A stretch of DNA of 64,000 bases. Source: an uncultured Candidatus Entotheonella sp. (lineage in GTDB: Bacteria > Tectomicrobia > Entotheonellia > Entotheonellales > Entotheonellaceae). The notes under the pieces are model-generated. The model ran no database searches. It had not been told where the DNA came from and saw only the letters and a list, made by a program, of their open reading frames with translations. Made by a program: the position numbers and the translations under genes. Each line of letters opens with the position of its first letter. Position 1 is the stretch's first letter. This document shows positions 1-11,082 of this stretch, one piece after another. The stretch lies in NCBI GenBank assembly GCA_951828535.1, contig OX639990.1:2901300-2965299 (forward strand). The letters run 5' to 3'.

Positions 1-189
1 GTCCTCGACCGGGCCGAACAACGCTTCGGTATTGGTGCGGGCGCGCCGGATGCGCACCCACCGCTCAAGGGTGATCGCCAGCACCAGCACCGAACACAGC
101 AGCAGCAGGTACATCAGGCCGCCGCCCCGGTCGAGAAAGGCCCAGCCGGCTTGCCAGTCGATGTCCTGCCAAGTTTCCGTCCAAGACAT
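1..189 (-). CDS. ExbB/TolQ/MotA-family proton channel, N-terminal part (runs off window)
   Basis: The visible 63 residues start at an ATG at 189 and run off the left edge. They hold an aromatic-rich N-terminal stretch, one strong membrane helix (about residues 25-42, LMYLLLLCSVLVLAITLERW) and then the basic segment RIRRARTNTEALF. This is the usual start of ExbB/TolQ proton-channel subunits, which power TonB-dependent uptake from the inner membrane. The gene lies 41 bp downstream of a TonB-dependent receptor on the same strand, which supports an ExbB role. A GGGG run 8-11 bases upstream is a weak ribosome site. Family assignment rests on a fragment, so TolQ or another MotA-family member is possible. 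Confidence 0.7.
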   Translation of the reverse strand, partial: MSWTETWQDIDWQAGWAFLDRGGGLMYLLLLCSVLVLAITLERWVRIRRARTNTEALFGPVED

Positions 190-230
190 GGTAATACCCC
201 GTGCAGGAGGGTAAGGCGGTCGCCGCGCGC

Positions 231-2888
<2,658 letters not shown>

Positions 2889-3178
2889 CGTTTCCTCCCT
2901 GTGGCTTTGCAGGTCTAGCACCGTCCCGTTCCGGCGGCCCAAGTCGTCACGCCGGATGATGTTATGCTATCGTGGCACGCCTTCAGAATGGTGGGGTGGG
3001 TGACTTCCTTGATCGCCAAGCGGCGCTTGAACAAATGCCGAAACTGGCCAGCCTTTCTTGAGGGTCGCGTACCGTGTGAGAACGAAACGAACGGCACATT
3101 TCTGAAACGACCGGCCAGTATGAATTTCGACTAGTGTAACGTATCTTGCCAACGCATGGTAGAAGGAGAAGGACCGTG

Positions 3179-3937
3179 ATGATACGCCCGAATCGGGTGA
3201 AAGATCGACTCCGCCAAGGTCTGCACGCCCTGTGCTTCGCGGCTTGGGGATATAGCGGCGCCGACCACCTGGAACGCCTGGCTCCGGCGCACCCGGACGG
3301 CGTCTGGCTGGAGGGTGAGCACGGGGAGGCGAGCTTCTCCGACCTCGCCAACCTGACGCGTGCCATTGACCTGATCGGCGCCACGCCCATCATCCGCGTG
3401 CACCAGAACGAGGCGGGCGTCATCTACCGCTGCCTCGATCTCGGCGCCATGGGCGTCGTGGTGCCGCACGTCAACAGCCGCGACGAGGCGGAAGCGGTGG
3501 TGCAGGCGGGCAAGTTCTGGCCCATCGGCAAGCGCGGCTCCTATACCAGCCGGCAGGGCATCGGGGTGCCGGATTACCACAATCTGGCGAACGACCAGAC
3601 CATGCTGATCGTGCTGATCGAGGACGTCATTGGGGTGGAAAACCTGGACCAGATTCTCGACGTGGAGCACGTCGACGTGTTCTTCGTGGCTCCCGGCGAC
3701 CTGGCGCAGACCATGGGCCTGCCCGGCATGGCAGGCGACCCGCGCGTGCAGAAGGTGGTGGACGAAACGCTGGCCCGCATCGTGAAGCGCGGCAGGACCG
3801 CCGGCGCCTTGGTGACCCAGGCCAACGCCGCGCATCTGTACGACCTGGGGGTGCGCTTCTTCATGTCCGGCCCGGCCACCTGGATCGAGGCCGGCTTCAA
3901 GCAGCTCGACCAGACTGCCGCAGGGGGTGGAGCATGA
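3179..3937 (+). CDS. HpcH/HpaI-family class II aldolase (first of tandem pair)
   Basis: A 252-residue TIM-barrel protein of the HpcH/HpaI aldolase (2-keto-3-deoxy sugar-acid or hydroxy-oxo-diacid aldolase) family. The residues matching HpaI are all present: H48 in WLEGEHG, R73, and the metal ligands E148 (VLIEDV) and D174 (APGDL). These enzymes cleave or form 4-hydroxy-2-oxo acids into pyruvate and an aldehyde in the cytoplasm; the substrate here is unknown. ATG 3179 follows AAGGAGAAGGA; GTG at 3176 is an alternative. The stop overlaps the next aldolase start by 4 bases (ATGA), so the two are translationally coupled. Confidence 0.88.
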   Translation: MIRPNRVKDRLRQGLHALCFAAWGYSGADHLERLAPAHPDGVWLEGEHGEASFSDLANLTRAIDLIGATPIIRVHQNEAGVIYRCLDLGAMGVVVPHVNSRDEAEAVVQAGKFWPIGKRGSYTSRQGIGVPDYHNLANDQTMLIVLIEDVIGVENLDQILDVEHVDVFFVAPGDLAQTMGLPGMAGDPRVQKVVDETLARIVKRGRTAGALVTQANAAHLYDLGVRFFMSGPATWIEAGFKQLDQTAAGGGA

Positions 3938-4710
3938 GACAGATCAGAGCGAACCGCGCCAAACAGCGCTTGGCCGCCGGCCAGCACGTCATCGCCATCG
4001 AGGGGCTGAACCACCCGGATGCCATCGAGCGCCTGGCGCCGCTGCAGCCGCAGGCGTTCTGGCTGGAGGGCGAGCACTGGATCGCCTCGCCGACGAACAT
4101 CGGCGATCTGACCCGCGCCTGTGACGTGTCGGGCAGCACCTCCATCGCGCGTGTCGGCCGCGCCGAAAAGCAGCTTATCTATCACGCACTCGACCTCGGC
4201 GCCCAGGGCATCGCCGTGCCGCACGTTTCCACCGCTGAAGACGCCGCCCGCGTGGTCGATGCCGCCAAGTTCGCGCCCATCGGCCATCGCGGTATCTACA
4301 TCAGCCGCCAGGGCATCGACGTGCCGGACTACTTCCAGCAGGCGAATCACGAGACGCTGGTCGTCGTGTTCATCGAGGACGCCGAGGCGCTGGACAATCT
4401 TGATGCCATCCTGGAAGTAGACCACATCGACGTGTTTTTCGTGGGGCCGGGCGACCTGTCGCAGGCCGTCGGGCACGTTGGCGAGTTCACGCACCCGGCG
4501 GTCAGCAAGGTGGTGGACGACACCATCCGGCACATCATCGACCGCGGCCGCGCGGCCGGCACGGTAGGATTCCAAGACAACATGGCGCACGTTGCCGAAG
4601 TCGGTGCCAAGTTCTTCCTGTGCGGAGCGACGTCGTGGGTCCTGCAGGGATTCAACGATCTGCGGGGAACGCTGGAGGGAATTGAGCGCCAAGGCGCCGG
4701 GGCCAAGTAG
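3934..4710 (+). CDS. HpcH/HpaI-family class II aldolase (second of tandem pair)
   Basis: A 258-residue paralogue of the preceding gene, alignable end to end. It keeps H48 (LEGEHW), R73, E148 and D174 at identical positions, so both copies look catalytically competent. It differs next to the catalytic His, where GEHG becomes GEHW, and this may alter the aldehyde pocket. The ATGA overlap with the upstream gene indicates one operon and possibly a heteromeric or dual-specificity enzyme. There is no kinase, dehydrogenase or regulator beside them to name the pathway. Confidence 0.88.
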   Translation: MRQIRANRAKQRLAAGQHVIAIEGLNHPDAIERLAPLQPQAFWLEGEHWIASPTNIGDLTRACDVSGSTSIARVGRAEKQLIYHALDLGAQGIAVPHVSTAEDAARVVDAAKFAPIGHRGIYISRQGIDVPDYFQQANHETLVVVFIEDAEALDNLDAILEVDHIDVFFVGPGDLSQAVGHVGEFTHPAVSKVVDDTIRHIIDRGRAAGTVGFQDNMAHVAEVGAKFFLCGATSWVLQGFNDLRGTLEGIERQGAGAK

Positions 4711-4862
4711 ACACCAGCGGACCCGGAACTGAGTCGGACCGAACGATAAACACGTGAAGGCAGGGCATGGCTGACATTGGCATTGACGGGTGCCGCTGCC
4801 AGCCGTGCAACTCGCGTTTCATTGAAACCGCAGCGGGTCTTGTCTTGGGCGTAGGGCGTTTT

Positions 4863-5348
4863 TCAACTGACGATCTTCCATTGGCCGTCGGGCTGGCGGC
4901 AAGCGCGTCCGTATGCTGTTTCCGTTTGGCCGCCGACGGTGATGGTCTGCTGGAATTCACGGCAGTAGGTGCCGTCGGCCTGCTGGACAGCGGGCTGCGG
5001 GACGATGGCCCCGGAATTGCCGCTGTCCGGGTTCTGCCAAGCGCTGCGGGTGCCGGACGGCACGGTCTCCAGGGCTTGCTGTTGCGTCTGGTGCATGTAG
5101 GCGAGATCGGCCTGGTCGAGGGATTTGCCGATTTCGCTGCCGAGCAGCGAGCCGATCAGGGTGCCGGCGGCGACGGCCACCAGTTGACCGCGCCCGTCGC
5201 CGACGGTCGAGCCTGCGATAGCGCCGATGCCGGCACCCAGAACGGTGCCGAGCTGCTGCTTGGGGCCGCCTTCGCAGCCACCGAGCAACAGGGCGCCGGC
5301 AAGGACGGAGACCAGCAGGCAGGCGAGAGGCTTGCGGGTGCGTTTCAT
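4863..5348 (-). CDS. Glycine-zipper surface lipoprotein
   Basis: A 161-residue predicted lipoprotein. MKRTRKPLACLLVSVLAGALL is a lipoprotein signal ending in LLGGC. A glycine-zipper segment follows (GTVLGAGIGAIAGSTVGDGRG and TLIGSLLGSEIGKSLD), as in the RT0821/Lpp0805 17-kDa surface-antigen group. The C-terminal half has two cysteines, YCREFQQTITVGGQ and GRACRQPDGQWKIV, typical of that family. AAAGGAA lies 6 bases before the ATG. Its exact role is unknown; proteins of this kind sit in the outer membrane or envelope. It converges with the aldolase pair across about 150 bp. Confidence 0.8.
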   Translation of the reverse strand: MKRTRKPLACLLVSVLAGALLLGGCEGGPKQQLGTVLGAGIGAIAGSTVGDGRGQLVAVAAGTLIGSLLGSEIGKSLDQADLAYMHQTQQQALETVPSGTRSAWQNPDSGNSGAIVPQPAVQQADGTYCREFQQTITVGGQTETAYGRACRQPDGQWKIVS

Positions 5349-5486
5349 GAAGATTCCTTTCCGAATGGGGTTGATGAAGTTATCCGGCCGAAACCCGGCC
5401 ATCGCGAGCGGGGCCGGACCTGTTGGCCAAGCCATTGTAGTTGATTTTGAAGTTCGACAGAAAGGCAGTGGGCGGCGGGCATCCTT

Positions 5487-6449
5487 TCATCGAGCGAGCT
5501 TGGCGGCAACGCGGTCGGCGAGCATACGAATGAAGGCGGGGTGGCTGTGAACGGACTCGGCGCGCACGAAGCGGACGCCGTGCTCGGCGGCGCAGCGCCG
5601 GCCCTCGACACCGAGATCGTACAGCACCTCGATGTTGTCGCACAGAAAGCCGATGGCGTTGCCGACGATGGTCGATTTGCCGGCATCGGCGTAGGCGGCG
5701 ATGACGTCCTCCACCATCGGCTGCGTCCAGGGCACGGCCGAATCGCCGGACTGGGATTGGTAGGCAACCCGGTAATCGGGCCCGCCGAGCTGTGTGGCGA
5801 CCAGTGCTGCGGTCTCTTCGATTTGTTTGCAGTATGGGGCGGTCCGCGATAATGACTCGGGCACGGCGTGCGCGGTGAGCAGGAGCGCCGTGTCCGGGGC
5901 ACACAGATCGATCCCTTCGCGGCAGCTCGCCTCGGTGATACGGTCGGCAATTGCGCCGGTAAACCCGGCTTCATTCCACCACGGTTCCACCACCCCGATC
6001 ACCCTCGGGGCACCCGCCCCGGCTTGCTCAATGCCCTCCCCGACGATCCGTAGATACAGGTCCCAACTCACCGACGACTGGTGCGGCGCCATGATCAGCA
6101 CCAGCATCTCTCGCACCCCCGCCGCTTTCATATCGGCAACAACTTCGCGCACGTAGGGCCGCCAGTGGTGATAGCCGCACCAGACCGGCACGTCGAGGCC
6201 GCGTGAGCCCAGTTCCGCTGCCAGCGCCTCGGCTTGCTTGCGGGTGTAGGCATTGAATTCGGAATAGCCGCCGAACTCCTGATAATGGGCCGCCACTTCG
6301 GCGATGCGCTGGCGGCGCGCCGGGTTGTGGCCGAGGATGCCGGAGACAAAGCAGTGCGCCTCGCCCGGGCACGGCGTGAAGCGTTCGCAGCAGCCGGGTG
6401 TCGGGCCACCGAACGCCACCATCAGGAGGGCAGGGGTCGGGCAGCTCAT
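5487..6449 (-). CDS. hemH: Ferrochelatase-family protein (HemH-like, divergent)
   Basis: A 320-residue protein with the C-terminal core of ferrochelatases: LLTAHAVPESLSRTAPY holds the catalytic His (H194), VAYQSQSGDSAVPWTQP follows, and DNIEVLYDLGVE holds the conserved Glu (E274). Ferrochelatases insert Fe(II) into protoporphyrin or coproporphyrin at the end of heme synthesis. The N-terminal half is unusual: it carries a Cys-rich block (C20, C21, C27, C33) instead of the normal LLVNLGTP start. The ATG at 6449 overlaps the stop of the upstream di-iron gene by 4 bases. It may be a normal HemH or a specialised metal chelatase working with its neighbour. An apparent longer frame back to 6827 is antisense-like and rejected. 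Confidence 0.82.
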   Translation of the reverse strand: MSCPTPALLMVAFGGPTPGCCERFTPCPGEAHCFVSGILGHNPARRQRIAEVAAHYQEFGGYSEFNAYTRKQAEALAAELGSRGLDVPVWCGYHHWRPYVREVVADMKAAGVREMLVLIMAPHQSSVSWDLYLRIVGEGIEQAGAGAPRVIGVVEPWWNEAGFTGAIADRITEASCREGIDLCAPDTALLLTAHAVPESLSRTAPYCKQIEETAALVATQLGGPDYRVAYQSQSGDSAVPWTQPMVEDVIAAYADAGKSTIVGNAIGFLCDNIEVLYDLGVEGRRCAAEHGVRFVRAESVHSHPAFIRMLADRVAAKLAR

Positions 6450-7288
6450 AGTATGTCGCTCACGGCGCCAAGGTCGACGCGAATCTCCAGACCCTGCCGC
6501 AGGTCGGCATACGTCGGCTGGGTATCCTCGGCGCCCGCGGTGGCCGGGGCGACGCCGGGCAGCATGGCCTTGGTGCGTTCGCTGCTGATCTTGTCGAGCA
6601 CGCCCCACCAGAACTGTTCGCGCGCCTTGAGACTCAGCAGGGCGCCGCGGCGAATCTGCTCCCGCGCTTCCGGCGTCTCGCAAAACGCCACCAGCGCTTC
6701 TTCCAACCACGCCCCGTGATCCGCGTCCTGATCCAGGTGCATCGCCCAATATGTCATGTCGTCGGCGGCAAATCCGGCCTTGCGCAGGCCGGTCATGACG
6801 TGCTCGAACATGGTGGGAATCGACCATTCGTGGCCCGGTCCAACAGCGCCGAGGCCGACCAGGAAGGGTTCCTGCGTGCAGATACGGTAGTGCTCGCGGA
6901 TGAAGCCGACCACCTCGGGATGCAGCGGGTAGCTCGCCTCGCTACCCGGCGCGATGCCGGCGGCATGCATGAAGGCCCGGTAGGAGGCGGCATGATCGTC
7001 GCCGTGCGACCTCTCGCCGTACTCGTCCACCAACACCTTGGCGAGCCAGCGCTTGGCTTCGCTGCTCGGCGCCCGCAGCAGCAGGAGTTCCATGTAGGTG
7101 GTGAAATTGGCGACCAGGGGATAGTGTTGCGAGGCCAGGATTTTGAAGTCGTGGCGGGTGCGCGGGTCCGTCAGCATGCGGCCCAGCAGCGAGTGCCCAA
7201 CGCCGGGATGGCACTGGATTTCTTCGCGCAACGACCTGAGAAAATCGCGCGCTGATTGGGTCTCCTGACATACAACTGCCGATACCAT
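6446..7288 (-). CDS. Heme-oxygenase-like di-iron (HDO/TenA-CADD-type) protein
   Basis: A 280-residue all-helical protein of the 'iron-containing redox enzyme' group, which includes CADD, UndA and PqqC-like folds. Plausible metal ligands are E89 and H99 in VDEYGERSHGDDH, E154 in GHEWS, and H184, D187 and H191 in MHLDQDADH. Members bind a non-heme di-iron centre and use oxygen for varied chemistry such as decarboxylation or self-sacrificing pABA formation. ATG 7288 has GGGAG 5 bases upstream. Its stop overlaps the ferrochelatase-like start (ATGA), so the two are coupled. The frame stays open upstream into unrelated gene fragments, but these are not part of the protein. The substrate is unknown. 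Confidence 0.8.
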   Translation of the reverse strand: MVSAVVCQETQSARDFLRSLREEIQCHPGVGHSLLGRMLTDPRTRHDFKILASQHYPLVANFTTYMELLLLRAPSSEAKRWLAKVLVDEYGERSHGDDHAASYRAFMHAAGIAPGSEASYPLHPEVVGFIREHYRICTQEPFLVGLGAVGPGHEWSIPTMFEHVMTGLRKAGFAADDMTYWAMHLDQDADHGAWLEEALVAFCETPEAREQIRRGALLSLKAREQFWWGVLDKISSERTKAMLPGVAPATAGAEDTQPTYADLRQGLEIRVDLGAVSDIL

Positions 7289-7440
7289 GCCTGCTCCCGT
7301 CGCGAATGCCGTTTTGTGGGGAAACACCGCCAGAGAGGGTCGGAAATCCCGGTTGGCGGCGCAGCATATACGATAAAGGATTGCCCCCGTGAGGGCAACG
7401 CTGGAGCGGCGGACGGGGCGCGCCTGTTGACAGCAGCGAC

Positions 7441-7758
7441 TTACTGTTCGCAACATGCCCCCAATGCGTAATACACGGTCTCGAGCGCCGGCAGCACGAA
7501 CCAGTCTCCGTGTGGAAACCGCATGACCAGGAAGAAGCCACAGATGGACATGACGGCGCCGACGTATTGCGGATGCTTGAGCAGCGAGACCGGAAAGCCG
7601 CGGCGCCACGGTGCCTCGTGGCCGAAGCGGACGCCGTAATACACCCCCACCTTGCCCAGCTGGTAGAACGCGCTGAAGTTGAGCCCCTGTCCCGCCAGGA
7701 TGAGCACGAGGCCCGCCGCCATGGGCCATGGCGGGCCGCTCGCGCCGTCCCCGAAATA
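7441..7758 (-). pseudogene. PEMT-like methyltransferase, 5'-truncated remnant
   Basis: In one minus frame, about 105 codons ending at the TAA at 7441 encode the C-terminal part of a phosphatidylethanolamine N-methyltransferase/isoprenylcysteine-type membrane methyltransferase. Landmarks are LNFSAFYQLGKVGVYYGVRFG, the diagnostic KHPQYVGAVMSICGFFL and the final ALETVYYALGACCEQ. The N-terminal membrane segments are missing, and the upstream sequence belongs in another frame to a glycosyltransferase. Only about half the family length remains and no proper start is present. ATG 7722 could give a 93-residue product, but I treat it as a remnant. Confidence 0.6.
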
Positions 7759-7909
7759 GCCGCACCAGGGACACCGCGTGCCCGCGTGTCTGCAAGCCGT
7801 TCAGCAGCCGGGCCAGCGTCAGCGCGACGCCGTTGACTTCAGGCGGGTAGGTTTCAGTCACCACACAGATATGGGGTTTACCGGCCTCGACAGGGGGTGC
7901 GGCGTCCAT
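7759..7909 (-). pseudogene. GT4 glycosyltransferase, N-terminal fragment
   Basis: From ATG 7909 about 50 codons encode the N-terminus of a family 4 glycosyltransferase: KPHICVVTETYPPEVNGVAL, then TLARLLNGLQTRGHAVSLVR, the first strand and donor-domain helix of GT4 enzymes. After this the frame loses all similarity, and a PEMT-like segment continues in a different frame. The junction near 7760 looks like a deletion or recombination that fused the heads and tails of two genes. The fragment cannot encode a functional enzyme. Confidence 0.6.
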
Positions 7910-8179
7910 CAATGGGTGTTCTCGCTGTCGGTTGTGCCGTGTCAGATGTGCCGCGGTAAATGGAGCCTGCGGCGCTGCTCTTTACGTAGATTGCGTGCTC
8001 AGGGTGATAATTGCGTTGCGAACGGACAAAAATTTCGTGAATGCGGCCGGCAATTGAAGCGCCGTGGACGGGCTTCACCTTGCGCGGCGGGCGCGTTATG
8101 ATGCAGGGGTTGGGGGCGTCCATAGCCACCGCAACAATCAAACCGGACTGGTAAGGCCGAAGATATAAGGAGCGCAGCA

Positions 8180-8998
8180 ATGCCATGGTTGGAACGAGAG
8201 CCGGGCTCTCTGTACTACGAGGTGACGGACCTGACGCCCCCTTGGGTCGAAAACCCCGGCACGGTCGTGTTTTGCCACGGGGTGAGCACGACCCACGGCA
8301 TCTGGAGCACCTGGTTGCCGGTGTTGGCGGATCAGTACCGCCTGGTGCGCTTCGACACGCGCGGCTTCGGCCTCTCCACAGCGCCGGGGGCAGGCTTCCC
8401 CTGGACCCTGGACCTACTGGTCGAGGACGTGTTGGCCGTGGCTCGGGCGGCGGGTGCTGAAACGTTTCACCTGGTTGGCGAATCGCTTGGCGGCACCGTG
8501 GCCCTGGCGCTCGCCATCACGCACGGTGATTCGCTCGACAGCCTTACCGTGTGTTCGGCGGCGCATCGCGGCGGCTCGATTCAGCGCGCCGGCGAGTGGC
8601 GCGCCTATATCGAACAGCACGGCATGGAAGCGTGGTCGCGCATGATGATGGACCTGCGGTTTCACGACAGCGGCGTGCCGGCGCCGGTCGCCGAGTGGTT
8701 TCACCGCGAACAGGCCGCCACTTCCGCCGACAGCACCCTCGACCTCGCCGATCTGTTGCTGAGTACCGATCTCACCGCCATGCTGCCGCGCATTACCGTC
8801 CCAACCCTGATCCTGGCGCCGAACGCCAGTCCGTTCATCTCGTTGGAGGTTTTCCTCGAGATGCATCGTCACATCCCGCACAGCGAACTGCAAGTCTTCG
8901 CCGACGCCCGTCATGGCCTGGTCTGCTCCCATGGCGCCACCTGCGCCCAAACCCTCAAACAATTCCTCGCTCGGCGGCGCCTGCATGCGAGCGGGTGA
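8180..8998 (+). CDS. Alpha/beta hydrolase
   Basis: A 272-residue alpha/beta-hydrolase fold enzyme. It shows the oxyanion region VVFCHGVSTTHGIW, the strand RLVRFDTRGFGLS, the nucleophile elbow GESLGG with S102 and a late His (H245, ADARHGLVCSHG). The acid is probably in LILAPNASPF or nearby and is not obvious. The family hydrolyses esters, lactones or carbon-carbon bonds of dienones; nothing fixes the substrate. AAGGAG lies 8 bases before the ATG. The gene stands alone between a broken gene junction and a restriction-modification pair. Confidence 0.88.
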   Translation: MPWLEREPGSLYYEVTDLTPPWVENPGTVVFCHGVSTTHGIWSTWLPVLADQYRLVRFDTRGFGLSTAPGAGFPWTLDLLVEDVLAVARAAGAETFHLVGESLGGTVALALAITHGDSLDSLTVCSAAHRGGSIQRAGEWRAYIEQHGMEAWSRMMMDLRFHDSGVPAPVAEWFHREQAATSADSTLDLADLLLSTDLTAMLPRITVPTLILAPNASPFISLEVFLEMHRHIPHSELQVFADARHGLVCSHGATCAQTLKQFLARRRLHASG

Positions 8999-9120
8999 AA
9001 GGGGGCGGCCTGCGGCGTTTGACGGCACAACGGTAACAATGGCACGGTATGTCGTACCTGCGGTGCCTACATGCCGCTCAGGTACGGCCTGTCTCCACTC
9101 GGTTGAGGAACGCATTCCAC

Positions 9121-10056
9121 ATGCCTGACAGAACAGAGAATGCCCAAGGGAATCTGTCCTTCCCGGCGCCGCTGCCCGAAACGCCGCCAACCTTACCTCA
9201 AACAGCCGCGCCCAACGGCGGCGTCCGCAACGAGCCCATCCTGGCTTGCGAGGACAATCTGTCCTTTATGGAACGCCTTGCCGACGGGCACGTCAAGTTG
9301 GTTATCACCTCACCCCCGTACAACATCGGCAAGGGTTACGAGGACAGACTATCGCTCGCCGACTACCTGGACAAACAGGCCCGCGTCATCCAAGAAAGCG
9401 TTCGGGTATTGCATCCGCAGGGGTCGATCTGCTGGCAGGTCGGCAACTACGTCGATGACGGCGAGATCGTGCCTCTTGATGCCGTGCTGTACCCCCTTTT
9501 TCGCGCCCAGGGTCTCAAGCTGCGCAACCGCATCGTGTGGCACTTTGGGCACGGCCTGCACTGCACACGGCGACTGTCGGGTCGCTACGAGACAATCAAT
9601 TGGTGGACAAAAGGCGACCGCTACACGTGGAATCTGGACCCCATTCGGGTGCCGTCCAAATATCCCGACAAGCGTCACTTCAAGGGGCCGAACATCGGCA
9701 AGCTGTCGGGAAATCCGAAGGGCAAGAATCCGGGCGACGTGTGGGAATTCCCGAACGTCAAAAGCAATCATCCCGAAAAAACCGTGCATCCCTGCCAATT
9801 CCCCGTTGAGTTGGTCGAGCGCCTGGTGCTCTGCATGACGCATGAGAACGATGCGGTGCTGGATCCATACATGGGCGTCGGGTCGTCCGTCATCGCCGCG
9901 CTCATGCACGACCGGCAGGCATACGGCTGCGACATCGTGCCGGAATACGTGGACATCGCCCGACAGCGCGTCGACCAACTGCGTGCCGGCCGGCTCCGCA
10001 CGCGCCCGATGGGCAAGCCCGTCTACGATCCCAGCAAGCCCAATGGGGGTCACTGA
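9121..10056 (+). CDS. Type II DNA methyltransferase (beta-class, probably N4-cytosine)
   Basis: A 311-residue site-specific DNA methyltransferase. Catalytic motif IV is TSPPYN (residues 63-68) and comes before the S-adenosylmethionine motif I (DPYMGVGSS, about residues 247-255), which is the beta arrangement. SPPY is the form usual for N4-cytosine enzymes. VHPCQFPVELVERL precedes motif I as in many beta MTases. ATG 9121 has GAGGAA 12 bases upstream; an in-frame ATG at 9049 is possible but has no ribosome site. The stop overlaps the next gene's start by one base (TGATG). With that gene it forms a restriction-modification system, and it protects the shared recognition site. Confidence 0.92.
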   Translation: MPDRTENAQGNLSFPAPLPETPPTLPQTAAPNGGVRNEPILACEDNLSFMERLADGHVKLVITSPPYNIGKGYEDRLSLADYLDKQARVIQESVRVLHPQGSICWQVGNYVDDGEIVPLDAVLYPLFRAQGLKLRNRIVWHFGHGLHCTRRLSGRYETINWWTKGDRYTWNLDPIRVPSKYPDKRHFKGPNIGKLSGNPKGKNPGDVWEFPNVKSNHPEKTVHPCQFPVELVERLVLCMTHENDAVLDPYMGVGSSVIAALMHDRQAYGCDIVPEYVDIARQRVDQLRAGRLRTRPMGKPVYDPSKPNGGH

Positions 10057-10667
10057 TGCAGATCAAGGCCCGCTATTCCCATCTCAACGGCGAGGAATAC
10101 CTGCTCGTTCACCGCAAGAAGCTGTGGGAAGAAATTCAGCACGTCATAACGAGAGTGGATGCCTCCGCCTGCCGCACAAAGGTCTCCAAGGAAAAAACCA
10201 TGCGTGGGCGGCTGTTGTACTCGCCAAGCGAAATGAATCAGGCGTTCAGGGACGGGTTTCGGGCACATCACTGGGAGGAACGCCGCAACGTATTCTGGGT
10301 AACGTCTGACGAGAAGTTGCTGCGCGGTATCCACAATTTGCCTGAGCCGCAACAGAAACAAGCCATTGAAGAAGCCGGATATACGCCGATCAGATCCTAT
10401 AACCAAACCGACTTCGTGAAGGAACGCGTTGCCGTTGAAGTGCAGTTTGGCAAGTACGCTTTTGTCGCCCATGACCTGTTCGTCAAGCACCTCAGTTTCT
10501 ACGTATCGGACGTTATCGATGTGGGGATCGAAATACTCCCCATGAAAGAATTGGAGCAGAATATGTCGTCCGGGGTTCCCTACTACGAACGGGATTTGCT
10601 AAACGTGCTGCGACAGGGACGCGGGGTTCCGGCGGTTCCGTTGGTACTCGTAGGTGTCGCTCCCTAG
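10056..10667 (+). CDS. BglII-like type II restriction endonuclease
   Basis: A 203-residue protein directly coupled to the methyltransferase. The segment D119-FVKERVAV-E128-V-Q130 reproduces the spacing of the BglII active site (Asp84, Glu93, Gln95 in R.BglII). The rest (GKYAFVAHDLFVKHLSFYVSD, MPMKEL-like region, VPYYERDLLNVL) fits the BglII/related PD-(D/E)XK family. It would cleave DNA lacking the partner's methylation; the recognition sequence cannot be read from the protein. Composition is less GC-rich than the neighbours, as expected for a transferred cassette. R.BglII is 223 residues, so the length is close to complete. Confidence 0.75.
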   Translation: MQIKARYSHLNGEEYLLVHRKKLWEEIQHVITRVDASACRTKVSKEKTMRGRLLYSPSEMNQAFRDGFRAHHWEERRNVFWVTSDEKLLRGIHNLPEPQQKQAIEEAGYTPIRSYNQTDFVKERVAVEVQFGKYAFVAHDLFVKHLSFYVSDVIDVGIEILPMKELEQNMSSGVPYYERDLLNVLRQGRGVPAVPLVLVGVAP

Positions 10668-11082
10668 TGGCGGAGTTGTCTCGGGACTATTGGAGAATGC
10701 CTCGACAAATTCACACCGGGCTGGATGCGTCAATGTCTTCAGGAATACCGGACATAGCGTTACAAGCGCTGGACAAATCCGGTCACAATTCCCGACCCCG
10801 GAGGATATCAACGAGACCGGGACTCGGCTCCAGGCAAACGGATAACCGGGGCAATTCCTGGGTATAACAAATGGGTTGACCGCCTGGAGTCGGCAGCGGC
10901 TATCGGGCTGGACAAAATGCGTGCCGGATGCCCCAGATTTAACGCATGGCCAGGGCGCTTGGGGTCTTTGACGTATCCACCAGCCCTGTCACCGAGATTC
11001 GTAGCCGGATTGTCGGGTAACCTTTGGCTGATTCGACATTTTTCTTCCCTCTGGATGTAAGTTCAACGTGGAGACGGGCAAC
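10668..11082 (+). other. Intergenic region after the restriction cassette
   Basis: About 415 bp with no convincing gene. The short open frames here have no ribosome site and no recognisable product. No inverted repeats resembling insertion sequence ends, and no strong terminator, were seen. It may include the right-hand boundary of the transferred restriction-modification cassette. Confidence 0.4.

Noticed and set aside
6450-6827. Extended N-terminus of the ferrochelatase-like gene
   Set aside because: The extension is Arg/Gly-rich antisense-type sequence inside the di-iron gene in another frame. The ATG at 6449 gives the family start.
7289-7912. A single GT4/di-iron fusion protein
   Set aside because: The frame is open from the GT4 fragment into the di-iron gene, but the middle is the PEMT remnant read out of frame. 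The di-iron gene has its own ribosome site at 7288.
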